45,101 nt of DNA from Rhizobiaceae bacterium (GCA_017644105.1 JAEPMD010000027.1:1-45101); one strand, 5' to 3'; shown: positions 8,097 to 15,966, counted from the first letter of the stretch. The notes: generated from the letters alone by a model not told the origin. Numbers and translations are program-made.

Positions 8097-8678
8097 GTGT
8101 TTGAGAAAAAGATGGTTGAAGGTCTTAACCAGGGACTTGCAAAACTTACTTTAGAACAGCGAATTTTGTTTATAAATGAACGGTTTAGCCGCGCGGCTAT
8201 CCTGTCGAAATTCAATTGGGCTGACCAATATCTCACATGGCTCTTTACGACGCAGAATGGCCATGTGGCTTTGTTCGCCAATATTACGCCAAAGCAACAA
8301 GCGCAAACAGTTTTGCGTCAAATCACCAGCGAACGGTATGAAATTTCGTTTGATGAGCTTGATGAAGATGTGCCGCAAACGCTCGAAAAGTTTGATGCTT
8401 GGATCACAAGTGCGCATAAGCCACATGACGCGGATTTGTCAGATGAAAATGCGGCGCCGAAATTTGCGGTTTGGCGCGATGATTTAAATATCATTGAGAT
8501 CAATCCTTTGGCCGACTTCACACCGGATGATGTTGAATTGGCGGTGCTTCGCCATGAAATCCCTGTCAATCTGGAGGCAATTGGAGTATCATCTAATGTG
8601 GGAGGCCAGGATGAACAAGATGGTTTGATCATTACCTCAACGCGCGATCGACAGGCTGATAATGTAGCTAGATCATGA
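8097..8678 (+). CDS. Degenerate CysH (PAPS/APS reductase)-like protein without cysteines
   Basis: A 193-residue protein whose sequence follows phosphoadenylyl-sulfate reductase with the active parts missing. LTLEQRILFINERFSRAAI and WADQYLTWLF align with the start of CysH, KFDAWIT (98-104) with its …WITGLRR segment, and DLNIIEINPLADFTPDDVELAVLRHEIPVNL (129-159) with GLIKINPLADW…IPVNPL. The SSSFG-type nucleotide loop reads LSKFN, the CCG…KLKPL segment is deleted, the ECGLH catalytic tail is absent, and there is no cysteine in the whole protein. It therefore cannot be an active reductase or bind the usual Fe-S cluster. The frame is intact with a strong AAAAGGAG site six bases before GTG 8097, so it looks like a maintained gene. 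A DUF2061 gene follows 36 bases later. Confidence 0.72.
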   Translation: MFEKKMVEGLNQGLAKLTLEQRILFINERFSRAAILSKFNWADQYLTWLFTTQNGHVALFANITPKQQAQTVLRQITSERYEISFDELDEDVPQTLEKFDAWITSAHKPHDADLSDENAAPKFAVWRDDLNIIEINPLADFTPDDVELAVLRHEIPVNLEAIGVSSNVGGQDEQDGLIITSTRDRQADNVARS

Positions 8679-8714
8679 GGTTAGTGCTCTAATATCTTAT
8701 AGCTAGGCGCACTC

Positions 8715-9248
8715 ATGACTGCCCAAATAAGCACTGACGACACACAAGACGCAGCGCGAGCTCAAACCCCGCGCGATAGTGTGAAACGTTCATTTGCAAA
8801 AGCCGTATCCTGGCGTGTCGTTGGCACGCTGGATACATTTTTACTATCCTTCGTCATTATCACTTTTCTAGCGCCATGGTTTGGATTTGATCTTGCCGGC
8901 GAGGGCGGGAGCATTGTGCACACCGCTGGCTATATTGCCATTGCCGAGGTTATCACCAAGCTCTTTATATACAGCGCCCATGAACAGGTTTGGACGCGTG
9001 TGCCTTGGGGTAAAAATACAGCCTATGGCGCCATTCCAGAAACCAAGGCCCGCTCGGTGGCAAAAACCGCAACCTGGCGCGTTTTAGCATCGCTTGATAC
9101 GATGTTGCTGGCTTGGTTTTTCACTGGTGATCTTTTAACAGCCTTCTCAATTGGCAGCTTCGAAGTGATCACCAAGCTGTTTCTCTATTTCATTCATGAA
9201 CGTGTTTGGCAGCGAATTCGCTTTGGGATTAATGAATCGGTAGCCTGA
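8715..9248 (+). CDS. Membrane protein with two tandem DUF2061 domains
   Basis: A 177-residue protein built from an internal duplication. KAVSWRVVGTLDTFLL…EVITKLFIYSAHEQVWTRVPWG (about residues 29-99) repeats as KTATWRVLASLDTMLL…EVITKLFLYFIHERVWQRIRFG (about 118-171). Each unit has a conserved WR…DT helix and a second hydrophobic helix ending in H-E-x-V-W, giving about four membrane segments. DUF2061 proteins are of unknown function but often occur beside, or fused to, sulfate-assimilation enzymes such as CysC. Pairing here with a CysH-like gene fits that association. Single-domain forms are commoner than this double form. Confidence 0.85.
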   Translation: MTAQISTDDTQDAARAQTPRDSVKRSFAKAVSWRVVGTLDTFLLSFVIITFLAPWFGFDLAGEGGSIVHTAGYIAIAEVITKLFIYSAHEQVWTRVPWGKNTAYGAIPETKARSVAKTATWRVLASLDTMLLAWFFTGDLLTAFSIGSFEVITKLFLYFIHERVWQRIRFGINESVA

Positions 9249-9339
9249 CACCTCATAAGGTCATCGATTTATAAACCCTTTAGACGTTATTTCATCAATT
9301 TTTGACATTTAAGAAATCAGTTGATCTTTGCATATCAAC

Positions 9340-9393
9340 ATGGTTCAATTTGACCATACCTTGGCAATAAAGGCATTGCGCGCTGCTGCTTAG
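9340..9393 (+). CDS. Possible 17-residue leader peptide
   Basis: ATG at 9340 opens MVQFDHTLAIKALRAAA and stops at TAG 9391-9393, immediately before a hairpin and two T-runs, the arrangement of an attenuator leader. There is no clear ribosome-binding site and the codons are not strongly enriched for one amino acid (four Ala, with a final RAAA), so this is a candidate only. Confidence 0.3.
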   Translation: MVQFDHTLAIKALRAAA

Positions 9394-9460
9394 GTGAGCG
9401 GAGCCTGTCTGCTCACAGTCCGGGTCTTTTATCGATCTTTTGCGTGCTGCGGGCTCTTTT
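9394..9460 (+). promoter_or_regulatory. Structured leader before the doeD-like operon
   Basis: GTGAGC (9394-9399) pairs with GCTCAC (9411-9416). Alternatively GAGCC (9401-9405) can pair with GGCTC (9452-9456), which runs into TTTTGTTTT. Two T-runs (9427-9430 and 9457-9465) follow CGGGTC and GGGCTC. Mutually exclusive pairings of this kind fit transcription attenuation. I could not match it to a named riboswitch. The rest of 9249-9503 shows no gene. Confidence 0.4.
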
Positions 9461-9503
9461 GTTTTAAAACGGGCGGCGCGCCGTCAATGCTAAGGATCAT
9501 GTC

Positions 9504-10877
9504 ATGCTACATAATGATAAACTTGAAATATGGGATCGAGAAAACTTCTTTCACCCGTCTACGCATCTTGCAGAATTCGCAAGAGGTAACGTACCACAAC
9601 GTGTTATCACCGGAGGGTCTGGGAGCCATATTGAAGATCGTGATGGCAATAGGCTGTTAGATGCATTTGCTGGGCTCTATTGTGTGAATGTTGGCTATGG
9701 CCGATCAGAAATTGCCGATGCTATTTCCGAGCAAGCGAAGGAACTGGCTTACTTTCATTCTTATGTGGGGCATGGGACAGAAGCGTCAATTACGCTTGCG
9801 AAAATGGTGCTAGACCGTGCACCAGATCACATGTCGAAAGTCTATTTTGGTCAATCGGGTTCAGATGCCAATGAAACCAACATCAAACTTGTATGGTATT
9901 ACAACAATATTTTAGGTCGTCTTGAAAAGAAAAAGATCATCTCGCGCTGGCGCGGATATCATGGTTCAGGATTGATGACAGGCTCGCTTACCGGGCTCGA
10001 GCTGTTTCATAAAAAGTTTGATCTCCCGCTTTCGCAAATTGTTCATACCGAGGCGCCATATTACTTCCGCCGCGAAGATCTTACCCAGAGCGAAGAGGAA
10101 TTCGTCAACCATTGTGTAACCGAGCTTGAAGCACTTATAGAAAAAGAAGGCGCGGATACAATAGCGGCTTTTATCGGCGAACCCGTTTTGGGAACCGGGG
10201 GAATTGTGCCGCCGCCAAATGGATATTGGCCTGCTATACAGGCGGTTTTGGATCGCCATGATATCTTGTTGATTGCAGATGAGGTGGTCACAGGTTTTGG
10301 TCGTTTGGGAACGATGTTTGGTTCCGAACATTATGGAATGCGTCCTGATTTAATTACCATCGCTAAAGGCCTAACGTCGGCATATGCGCCATTATCCGGC
10401 TCAATAGTATCTGAAAAAATGTGGGCAATACTCGAGCAGGGTACAGATGAAAATGGACCAATTGGCCATGGTTGGACATATTCTGCGCATCCAATTGGCG
10501 CAGCAGCTGGTGTCGCGAACCTAGAATTAATAGATAAACTTAGTTTGATTGAAAATGCCAGAAGCGTCGGTGCATATCTAAATGCTGAAATGAAATCCGC
10601 TTTATCGGATCATGCAAATGTCGGGGATGTGCGCGGTGAGGGGATGATCTGCGCGGTGGAATTTGTCGCTGATAAACCGTCTCGTAGTTTCTTTGATGCA
10701 AGTGATAAAACTGGTCCTCAAATTGCAGCAAAATTGCTTGAACAAAATAACATTATTGCGCGAGCCATGCCTCAAGGGGATATTTTGGGATTTGCACCGC
10801 CATTTTGTTTGACAATGCCAGAAGCGGACCAAATCGTGTCCGCAACACATCAAGCTGTGAAATCAGTTTTGGGCTGA
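9504..10877 (+). CDS. Class III PLP aminotransferase, DoeD-like (diaminobutyrate transaminase)
   Basis: A 457-residue fold-type I PLP enzyme. [41 protein letters not shown] and [14 protein letters not shown] follow the omega-aminotransferase group that contains DoeD, the diaminobutyrate transaminase of ectoine catabolism. [12 protein letters not shown] gives the PLP-pyridine aspartate (Asp259), and ITIAKGLT gives the Schiff-base lysine (Lys288). The next gene is an ectoine hydrolase homologue, which favours the DoeD role; taurine- or putrescine-pyruvate transamination remains possible because these enzymes share the same motifs. Start ATG 9504 follows AAGGATCATGTC. First gene of a tight three-gene operon. 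Confidence 0.8.
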   Translation: MLHNDKLEIWDRENFFHPSTHLAEFARGNVPQRVITGGSGSHIEDRDGNRLLDAFAGLYCVNVGYGRSEIADAISEQAKELAYFHSYVGHGTEASITLAKMVLDRAPDHMSKVYFGQSGSDANETNIKLVWYYNNILGRLEKKKIISRWRGYHGSGLMTGSLTGLELFHKKFDLPLSQIVHTEAPYYFRREDLTQSEEEFVNHCVTELEALIEKEGADTIAAFIGEPVLGTGGIVPPPNGYWPAIQAVLDRHDILLIADEVVTGFGRLGTMFGSEHYGMRPDLITIAKGLTSAYAPLSGSIVSEKMWAILEQGTDENGPIGHGWTYSAHPIGAAAGVANLELIDKLSLIENARSVGAYLNAEMKSALSDHANVGDVRGEGMICAVEFVADKPSRSFFDASDKTGPQIAAKLLEQNNIIARAMPQGDILGFAPPFCLTMPEADQIVSATHQAVKSVLG

Positions 10878-10898
10878 TCGGACAAAAGGGATCATTTG

Positions 10899-12083
10899 AT
10901 GGCGCAATTGAAAACACCATTTGGAATAGACGAATATGGGAGGCGAATTGCCAAAACGCGTCAAGTCATGGCTTCCGCTGGTCTTGACGCGATTTTCGTG
11001 ACAGATCCATCAAATCAGGCCTGGCTATCAGGATATGATGGTTGGTCTTTTTATGTGCATCAAGGCGTTCTCCTTAAAATGGATGGCGAACCCATCTGGT
11101 GGGGTCGGCATATGGATAAGATGGGAGGCCGGCGCACATGTTGGATGCGACATGAGAACATAATTGGTTATGATGATCGCTATGTGCAATCAACAGAAAT
11201 TCATCCTATGCAGGACCTTGCGGAACGCTTGAAAGCAAATGGATTAGAAAATGCACGTATTGGCGTGGAAATGGAAAATTACTATTATTCTGCCAAAGCT
11301 CACGCAGTGCTTTCTAACGAGCTGCCAAGCGCGAAACTGGTCGATGCAACCGCACTTGTTAATTGGCAACGCATCATCAAATCGGAAGGTGAAATTAAAT
11401 TCATTAAAAAAGCTGCACGCATTTCCGAAAAGGTAATCTGTACCGCAATTGATCGCGCTGATGTCGGCGTTCGAAAAAATGATCTTGTTGCAGATATTTT
11501 GCATGCAGGTATCTCGGGTGTTGATGATGATTGGGGCGATTACCCGGCAATTGTACCGCTGACACCATCAGGGTTAGATGCTACAGCTGCGCATTTGACA
11601 TGGGATGGTACCCCAATGCGAGAGGGTGAGGCGACATTTTTTGAGCTTTCGGGCTGCTATCGAAGATATCACGCACCACTATGCCGGACAGTTTTTCTGG
11701 GCACGCCACCTGATGAAATGTTGCGGGCGGAAGAGGCGCAAATTGAAGGTATCGAAGCCGGGCTTGAAGCAGCGCGCGCGGGCAACCGAACCTGTGATAT
11801 TTCCAACGCCTTCATGCAGGTCATGAATAAACATCGTATCGAAAAATCAGGCCGCATGGGCTACCCAATTGGTCTGAGCTACCCGCCGGATTGGGGGGAG
11901 CGGACAGCGTCAATCCGTGCGGAAGATGAAACAGAGCTACAGGCTGGTATGGTGTTTCACTTTATGCCAGCACTATGGATGGATGCCTGGGGTTTAGAAA
12001 CCACAGAAACAATTCTCATTCGCGAAGATGGTGCGGCAGAGACATTGTGTGATGTCGAACGGAAGCTTTTTGTAAAGGGATAA
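10899..12083 (+). CDS. doeA: M24-fold ectoine hydrolase-like protein (DoeA/EutD)
   Basis: DoeA/EutD opens the ectoine ring to N-acetyl-diaminobutyrate. The N-terminal half (DPSNQAWLSGYDGWSFYVHQGVLL, PIWWGRHMDKMGG, YVQSTEIHPMQDLAE) is typical of this subfamily. In the catalytic half the metal-binding aspartates of M24 aminopeptidases are lacking: ELSGCYRRYHAPLCRTVFLG stands where DxG…DxTRT would be. This agrees with the metal-free mechanism described for EutD-type enzymes. ATG 10899 is preferred to the TTG just before it; AAGGG ends eight bases upstream. It lies 21 bases after the aminotransferase and four bases before the deacetylase gene, so one operon. A creatinase or proline dipeptidase is less likely. 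Confidence 0.82.
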   Translation: MAQLKTPFGIDEYGRRIAKTRQVMASAGLDAIFVTDPSNQAWLSGYDGWSFYVHQGVLLKMDGEPIWWGRHMDKMGGRRTCWMRHENIIGYDDRYVQSTEIHPMQDLAERLKANGLENARIGVEMENYYYSAKAHAVLSNELPSAKLVDATALVNWQRIIKSEGEIKFIKKAARISEKVICTAIDRADVGVRKNDLVADILHAGISGVDDDWGDYPAIVPLTPSGLDATAAHLTWDGTPMREGEATFFELSGCYRRYHAPLCRTVFLGTPPDEMLRAEEAQIEGIEAGLEAARAGNRTCDISNAFMQVMNKHRIEKSGRMGYPIGLSYPPDWGERTASIRAEDETELQAGMVFHFMPALWMDAWGLETTETILIREDGAAETLCDVERKLFVKG

Positions 12084-12087
12084 AGTG

Positions 12088-13239
12088 ATGATTGAAGAGA
12101 CCAAGAAAATCTTGTCAGATTTAATAGCCTTTCCCACAATTTCGGCAGATAGCAATTTAGCGATGATCGACTACCTCTCGAACCGTCTGGAAGATTGTGG
12201 TGCTAAGGTGGATGTATTCCACAACGAAGAGGGTACGAAAGCGAACATGTTCGCAACACTTGGTCCAAAAACCGATGGTGGCATTGTCTTATCGGGCCAT
12301 TGTGATGTTGTGCCAGTTGCGGATCAAGATTGGGATAGCAATCCATTTGAAATGTCTGAGCGCCATGGCAAGCTCTTTGGACGCGGTTCCTGTGACATGA
12401 AAGGGTTCATTGCAACAACACTTGCTATGGCACCTCATTTTGCCGGTCATGTGAAAGATCGACCGGTGCATTTTGCCTTCACTTACGATGAAGAAACCGG
12501 ATGTATTGGCGCGGGACATTTGGCCAAAGAGCTTGAAGCACGTGCCATGAAACCATCTGTCGCGATCATTGGTGAACCAACATCCATGCGGATTATTGAG
12601 GGCCACAAAGGCTGTTATGAATATCGAACCCGCATCCAAGGATTAGAGGGACATGGATCGTCGCCTGATGCGGGCGTTAATGCTGTTGAATATGCGGTTC
12701 GGTATGTCTCTCGTTTACTTGAACTGCGCGAAGAATTGAAAACGATGGCGCCCAAAAATCGTTTTGATCCGCCGTGGACTACTATAAATATCGGCGCGCT
12801 AAATGGTGGCCGCGTGCCCAATGTCATTGCGCCGAAGGCACAAATTGACTGGGAAATGAGGCCCATCCAAACCAGCGATGCAGATTTCGTAAAAGCCGCA
12901 ATGAAACGCTATTGCGACGAAATGCTCTTACCAAAAATGCTAGAAATTTATCCAGAAGCGTCGATAGAAACTGATGTCATTGGTGAAGTGATGGATCTTA
13001 TGCCGACTGATAAAAATGAAGCCTTGCGGATTGTCGCTGAACTTACCGGAGCCAATTCAGCAGATGTCGTGCCATTTGGAACGGAAGCCGGTATCTTTCA
13101 GTCTTTGGGAATGGATGTGGTTGTTTGCGGGCCCGGATCAATCGACCAAGCCCACAAAGCGAACGAATTTGTTGAAATTGATCAACTATCGCAGTGCCTG
13201 AAAATGCTGGAAAAACTCGGTCACAAGTTATCTACCTAG
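12088..13239 (+). CDS. M20 deacetylase, ArgE family
   Basis: A 383-residue zinc amidohydrolase. SGHCDVVPV (His and Asp ligands), GRGSCDMKGF (bridging Asp), YDEETG (catalytic and ligand Glu) and IIGEPT are the standard M20 motifs, and GHGSSPDAGVNAVEYA marks the lid domain. The sequence is close to acetylornithine deacetylase ArgE. In this operon the preceding enzyme should release N-acetyl-diaminobutyrate, a one-carbon-shorter analogue of N-acetylornithine. I therefore infer that this protein replaces DoeB/EutE, which belongs to a different family. AAGGGA lies seven bases before ATG 12088. A true ArgE in arginine synthesis cannot be excluded, although argC is 18 kb away. Confidence 0.82.
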   Translation: MIEETKKILSDLIAFPTISADSNLAMIDYLSNRLEDCGAKVDVFHNEEGTKANMFATLGPKTDGGIVLSGHCDVVPVADQDWDSNPFEMSERHGKLFGRGSCDMKGFIATTLAMAPHFAGHVKDRPVHFAFTYDEETGCIGAGHLAKELEARAMKPSVAIIGEPTSMRIIEGHKGCYEYRTRIQGLEGHGSSPDAGVNAVEYAVRYVSRLLELREELKTMAPKNRFDPPWTTINIGALNGGRVPNVIAPKAQIDWEMRPIQTSDADFVKAAMKRYCDEMLLPKMLEIYPEASIETDVIGEVMDLMPTDKNEALRIVAELTGANSADVVPFGTEAGIFQSLGMDVVVCGPGSIDQAHKANEFVEIDQLSQCLKMLEKLGHKLST

Positions 13240-13253
13240 GCATTTCGAATGCC
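13239..13253. terminator. Short palindrome between convergent operons
   Basis: GGCATTTCGAATGCC, a self-complementary 15-mer (GGCAT/ATGCC stem), sits in the 19-base gap between the convergent deacetylase and small His-protein genes. AATTTCT follows; it may act as a weak bidirectional terminator. Confidence 0.4.
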
Positions 13254-13258
13254 AATTT

Positions 13259-13441
13259 CTAACGCTTGGCGAAAACGCGGCGCAGGATTGCCGAGCCGAT
13301 CACGAGTGCGGCAATGCCAAACAACACAAAATATGTATCATGCATTATGCTCTCATTGCCGGTATGATGCATACTTGGATGCGCGAAAACTGACTGAGTT
13401 GAAGCGGCGATTGCTGCGAAAGCTAGACTGAGTTTTTTCAC
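13259..13441 (-). CDS. 60-residue His-containing membrane peptide of the guanidine operon
   Basis: MKKLSLAFAAIAASTQSVFA is a cleavable-looking signal peptide. The mature part starts HPSMHHTGNESIMHD (four His and two Met in 15 residues) and is followed by one membrane helix (YFVLFGIAALVIGSAIL) and a basic end. It lies 10 bases after the His-rich gene, as the last gene of the minus-strand operon. The metal-ligand-rich segment would face the periplasm, suggesting a role in nickel or other metal handling. I do not recognise the family; a small hydrogenase/urease-associated permease fragment is an alternative. Confidence 0.65.
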   Translation of the reverse strand: MKKLSLAFAAIAASTQSVFAHPSMHHTGNESIMHDTYFVLFGIAALVIGSAILRRVFAKR

Positions 13442-13451
13442 GAGATTGATC

Positions 13452-13904
13452 CTATTTTCTTACAATTGATTTTAAAATATTCATCAGGTCGACATCCTCA
13501 CGCTGTGTCAGAGAGACATAGGTAAACGTCATGGTTTCGCGTTCCATCACCATTTCGCCCGGATAGGGCATATAGACAAGTTCGCGCGACCCAAAGGCGG
13601 GTGAGGCGGTCCCGATCTGCCAATTGGAATTGATATTGGCATCGACCAAGTGCATGGTCAGCCCGTCACTTCCTTGACGTTGAAAATCGATTTGTGCCAA
13701 GCGCAAATAGCTGGTTTTATCCTTTGCTTCGCGAAACCCTTGTACAAATTGCGTCGCCAGCGTTTGCAATTCAGCGCGCTGTTCTGAGCCACTATCACCA
13801 TGCACGTGGCTGTGCAGGTGATCATGCTCGTGATTATGCGTGTGAGGATGATCATGGCTATGATCGTGCCCATGATCATGTGAGTGGTGATGATGCTTAA
13901 CCAT
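13452..13904 (-). CDS. His-rich putative metallochaperone of the guanidine operon
   Basis: A 150-residue protein with 18 histidines in its first 35 residues, mostly in an H-x-H alternation with Asp, Ser and Asn. This kind of tail is known from nickel-storing chaperones (HypB, UreE, SlyD) and zinc transporters. The remaining 110 residues form a soluble domain that I cannot assign (LQTLATQFVQGFREAKDKTS, LMNILKSIVRK at the end), with no Walker motif and no HypA zinc finger. Its start overlaps the guanidine hydrolase stop by eight bases, so the two are translationally coupled. Nickel delivery to that enzyme is the simplest inference. Confidence 0.78.
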   Translation of the reverse strand: MVKHHHHSHDHGHDHSHDHPHTHNHEHDHLHSHVHGDSGSEQRAELQTLATQFVQGFREAKDKTSYLRLAQIDFQRQGSDGLTMHLVDANINSNWQIGTASPAFGSRELVYMPYPGEMVMERETMTFTYVSLTQREDVDLMNILKSIVRK

Positions 13905-15165
13905 TTGGCTTCAAGCTCCATCCATCCGTTGGTGTGTCTGGTCCCGGCTCAATCGTCACTGGTTTATCAATGATATGTTTATGCGCGCCCATTTTGCCGT
14001 GAGAGACGAGCGTTCCCAACACATCCACAATCACACGTGTCGCCAAAAGCGCTGTGATATCTGAACAATCATATGGCGGTGAAACTTCCACCACTTCAAG
14101 CCCGCAGATACCTTCTTTAGCGACAAGTGAGACAAGTTCCAATGCTTCGCGTGGTAAGAACCCACCTGGTTCCGGCCAGCCCGTACCCGGCACGAATCCG
14201 CAATCTACGCTGTCGATATCAAAGGAGATATAAACGGCATCCGCATCTTTCCAAGCAAGTTCGAGCGCGCGGGCGGCAGTTTCAGCCAAACCAAGCTCTT
14301 CGATATCGCGCATTGTGAAGATATTCGTGTTGCGATCACGTGCAACCTTCACCCCATCACGCGGCACCTGCCAGCCACCAATGCCAACTTGAACCAGATT
14401 AACCGCCGGCACATTGGCTAGATCGGTTGCATGGAACCAAGGCGTTGTGTGCATGCGCTCATCAAGATCTTTCTCTTGAATGTCGATATGGCGGTCAAAA
14501 TGCACAATACCAATGCGCTTGGAGGTACAATTTGCAATCCCGCGCACACAAGGGAAACCAATCGAGTGGTCACCACCGATGATGATCGGCAGCGCGCCTG
14601 ATGATGCCACATGGCTAACTGCACGTGTGACTTGATCAAATGTTTTCTCAATATTAGCCGGGATGGTGAACACATCACCGACATCACACAGGGTCATCTG
14701 CTCACGCAGATCAATGCCCATTTCGTAGTTGTAAGGCGTATAAAGTGCAGAAATTTTGCGCACGCCCTGCGGGCCAAATCGTGTGCCGGGGCGATATGTC
14801 GTCCCGCCATCAAAAGGCACACCAATAATGGCAGCATCATAATCCCCCACGCGGGTTGCGTCTTCGATATAGGGTGCTTTTAAAAATGTATTGATACCTG
14901 CGTAATGCGGCAGCTCACCGCGCGCGAAGGTCGGGATTGTTTTATCTTCAATGCTGTCCGCGCCTGTGAGGCCCATGCGAAGCGCCCATTTTTGCTCGCG
15001 CTTCCAAGCATCATTTGGCAAATCAGCTTCGCGCTCAACGGATTTCCAACCCTTCATCTGCAATTTGTCAAAGTCAGGATGGTGCGCGCGCGTTGTTGGC
15101 TGTCGCGTTATTAATCCTGCTTTATGCGAATGCCGCGCTCTTTTATCGGCAAACAAATCGTTCAT
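13897..15165 (-). CDS. gdmH: Guanidine hydrolase (GdmH), nickel-type ureohydrolase
   Basis: GdmH hydrolyses guanidine to urea and ammonia. The 422-residue protein has a long N-terminal extension (about 100 residues), as in cyanobacterial GdmH; agmatinases are nearer 300-320. All six ureohydrolase metal ligands are present: His200 (GGDHS), Asp224/His226/Asp228 in HFDRHID, and Asp316/Asp318 in SFDIDSVDCGFVPGTG. The Arg in DRH replaces the usual Ala of DAH, and GFVPGTGWPEPGG, HTTPWFHATDLA and GIGGWQVPRDGVKV are features I associate with guanidinases. A GAGGAG site lies six bases before ATG 15165, inside the ATPase gene. A guanidine-I riboswitch controls the operon, supporting this over agmatinase, guanidinobutyrase or arginase. 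Confidence 0.85.
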   Translation of the reverse strand: MNDLFADKRARHSHKAGLITRQPTTRAHHPDFDKLQMKGWKSVEREADLPNDAWKREQKWALRMGLTGADSIEDKTIPTFARGELPHYAGINTFLKAPYIEDATRVGDYDAAIIGVPFDGGTTYRPGTRFGPQGVRKISALYTPYNYEMGIDLREQMTLCDVGDVFTIPANIEKTFDQVTRAVSHVASSGALPIIIGGDHSIGFPCVRGIANCTSKRIGIVHFDRHIDIQEKDLDERMHTTPWFHATDLANVPAVNLVQVGIGGWQVPRDGVKVARDRNTNIFTMRDIEELGLAETAARALELAWKDADAVYISFDIDSVDCGFVPGTGWPEPGGFLPREALELVSLVAKEGICGLEVVEVSPPYDCSDITALLATRVIVDVLGTLVSHGKMGAHKHIIDKPVTIEPGPDTPTDGWSLKPNG

Positions 15166-15966
15166 TTAAGTCTCCTCAGTTGAGTTAGGTGATTTGGCAA
15201 AATACATCTCGGCATCCTGCGCATTGGATTGGCTACAACTTGCGATGTTCAAGTCGTAGGTAATGGTTGCGCCAAAGGCGTTGGGCGCATGGGGATCGTG
15301 GCGAATTTTATCGAAAACCAGCATTCGGGTCCCCAATTTGAAAGCTTCATTGAGATCATGTGTGACCATGAAAATGGTCATGTTGAGATCTTCCCAAAGC
15401 GATAAAAGCAGCTCGTGCATATCAAGACGTATGCCCGGATCAAGCGCGCCAAATGGCTCATCTAAAAGCAGAATTTTCGGTTCTTTTAAAAGCGCTTGTG
15501 CAATGGCAAGACGCTGCTGCATGCCACCTGACAATTGTGATGGAAATTTGTCACGTGCGGCAGAAAGTCCAATCTTTTCAAGTGTTTCATCAATCTTTTC
15601 AAGCGCGATGGTCTTTGCATTTCCATAAAGCTTGCCCGACATCGGTGCTTGCTCAAATTCTTGGCTTAACAGCAAATTGCCTTTAACGGTAAGATGCGGG
15701 AAGACGGAATATTTTTGAAACACAATGCCGCGATCTGCGGTGGGTTCATCCGGGAGTTTTTCACCATCGAGCAAGATCTCGCCGCGGGTTGGAAGCTCTT
15801 GAGATAATAGCATTCGCAAAAAAGTAGATTTACCGCAGCCGGACGCGCCCACAATGGTGCAGAAAGTGCCTCTTTCCACGCTGATATTCACCCGCTCAAG
15901 CACGGGCACTTGATCGTAAAACTTGGCAACATTTTTAACCGAAATGATAGTGTCGTTCTGGCTCAT
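15166..15966 (-). CDS. ABC transporter ATP-binding protein, NitT/TauT type
   Basis: A 266-residue ATPase with Walker A GASGCGKST, Q-loop FQKYSVFPHL, signature LSGGMQQR, Walker B LLLDEPFGALD and switch histidine in MVTHD. It energises the importer formed with the permease and binding protein upstream. Its start overlaps the permease stop by four bases (ATGA), and its stop abuts the gdmH start. Similar sets occur in urea-carboxylase and guanidine riboswitch regulons. Substrate is inferred to be guanidine from the operon. Confidence 0.93.
   Translation of the reverse strand: MSQNDTIISVKNVAKFYDQVPVLERVNISVERGTFCTIVGASGCGKSTFLRMLLSQELPTRGEILLDGEKLPDEPTADRGIVFQKYSVFPHLTVKGNLLLSQEFEQAPMSGKLYGNAKTIALEKIDETLEKIGLSAARDKFPSQLSGGMQQRLAIAQALLKEPKILLLDEPFGALDPGIRLDMHELLLSLWEDLNMTIFMVTHDLNEAFKLGTRMLVFDKIRHDPHAPNAFGATITYDLNIASCSQSNAQDAEMYFAKSPNSTEET

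Noticed and set aside
8097-8678. Active PAPS reductase
   Set aside because: No cysteine anywhere and the nucleotide loop is lost, so it was called CysH-like and not given the cysH symbol.
9362-9380. Sigma-54-like TTGGCA…TTGC before the doeD-like gene
   Set aside because: GG and GC are separated by 13 bases rather than 10, so it does not fit an RpoN promoter.
9394-9660. 88-codon plus-strand frame overlapping the start of the doeD-like gene
   Set aside because: Starts in the structured leader, overlaps the aminotransferase in another frame, and has no recognisable protein motif.
13897-15165. Agmatinase (SpeB) as the identity of the ureohydrolase
   Set aside because: About 100 residues longer at the N-terminus, DRHID in place of DAHxD, guanidinase-like GFVPGTGWPEPGG, and control by a guanidine riboswitch. 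Not excluded without assay or tree.
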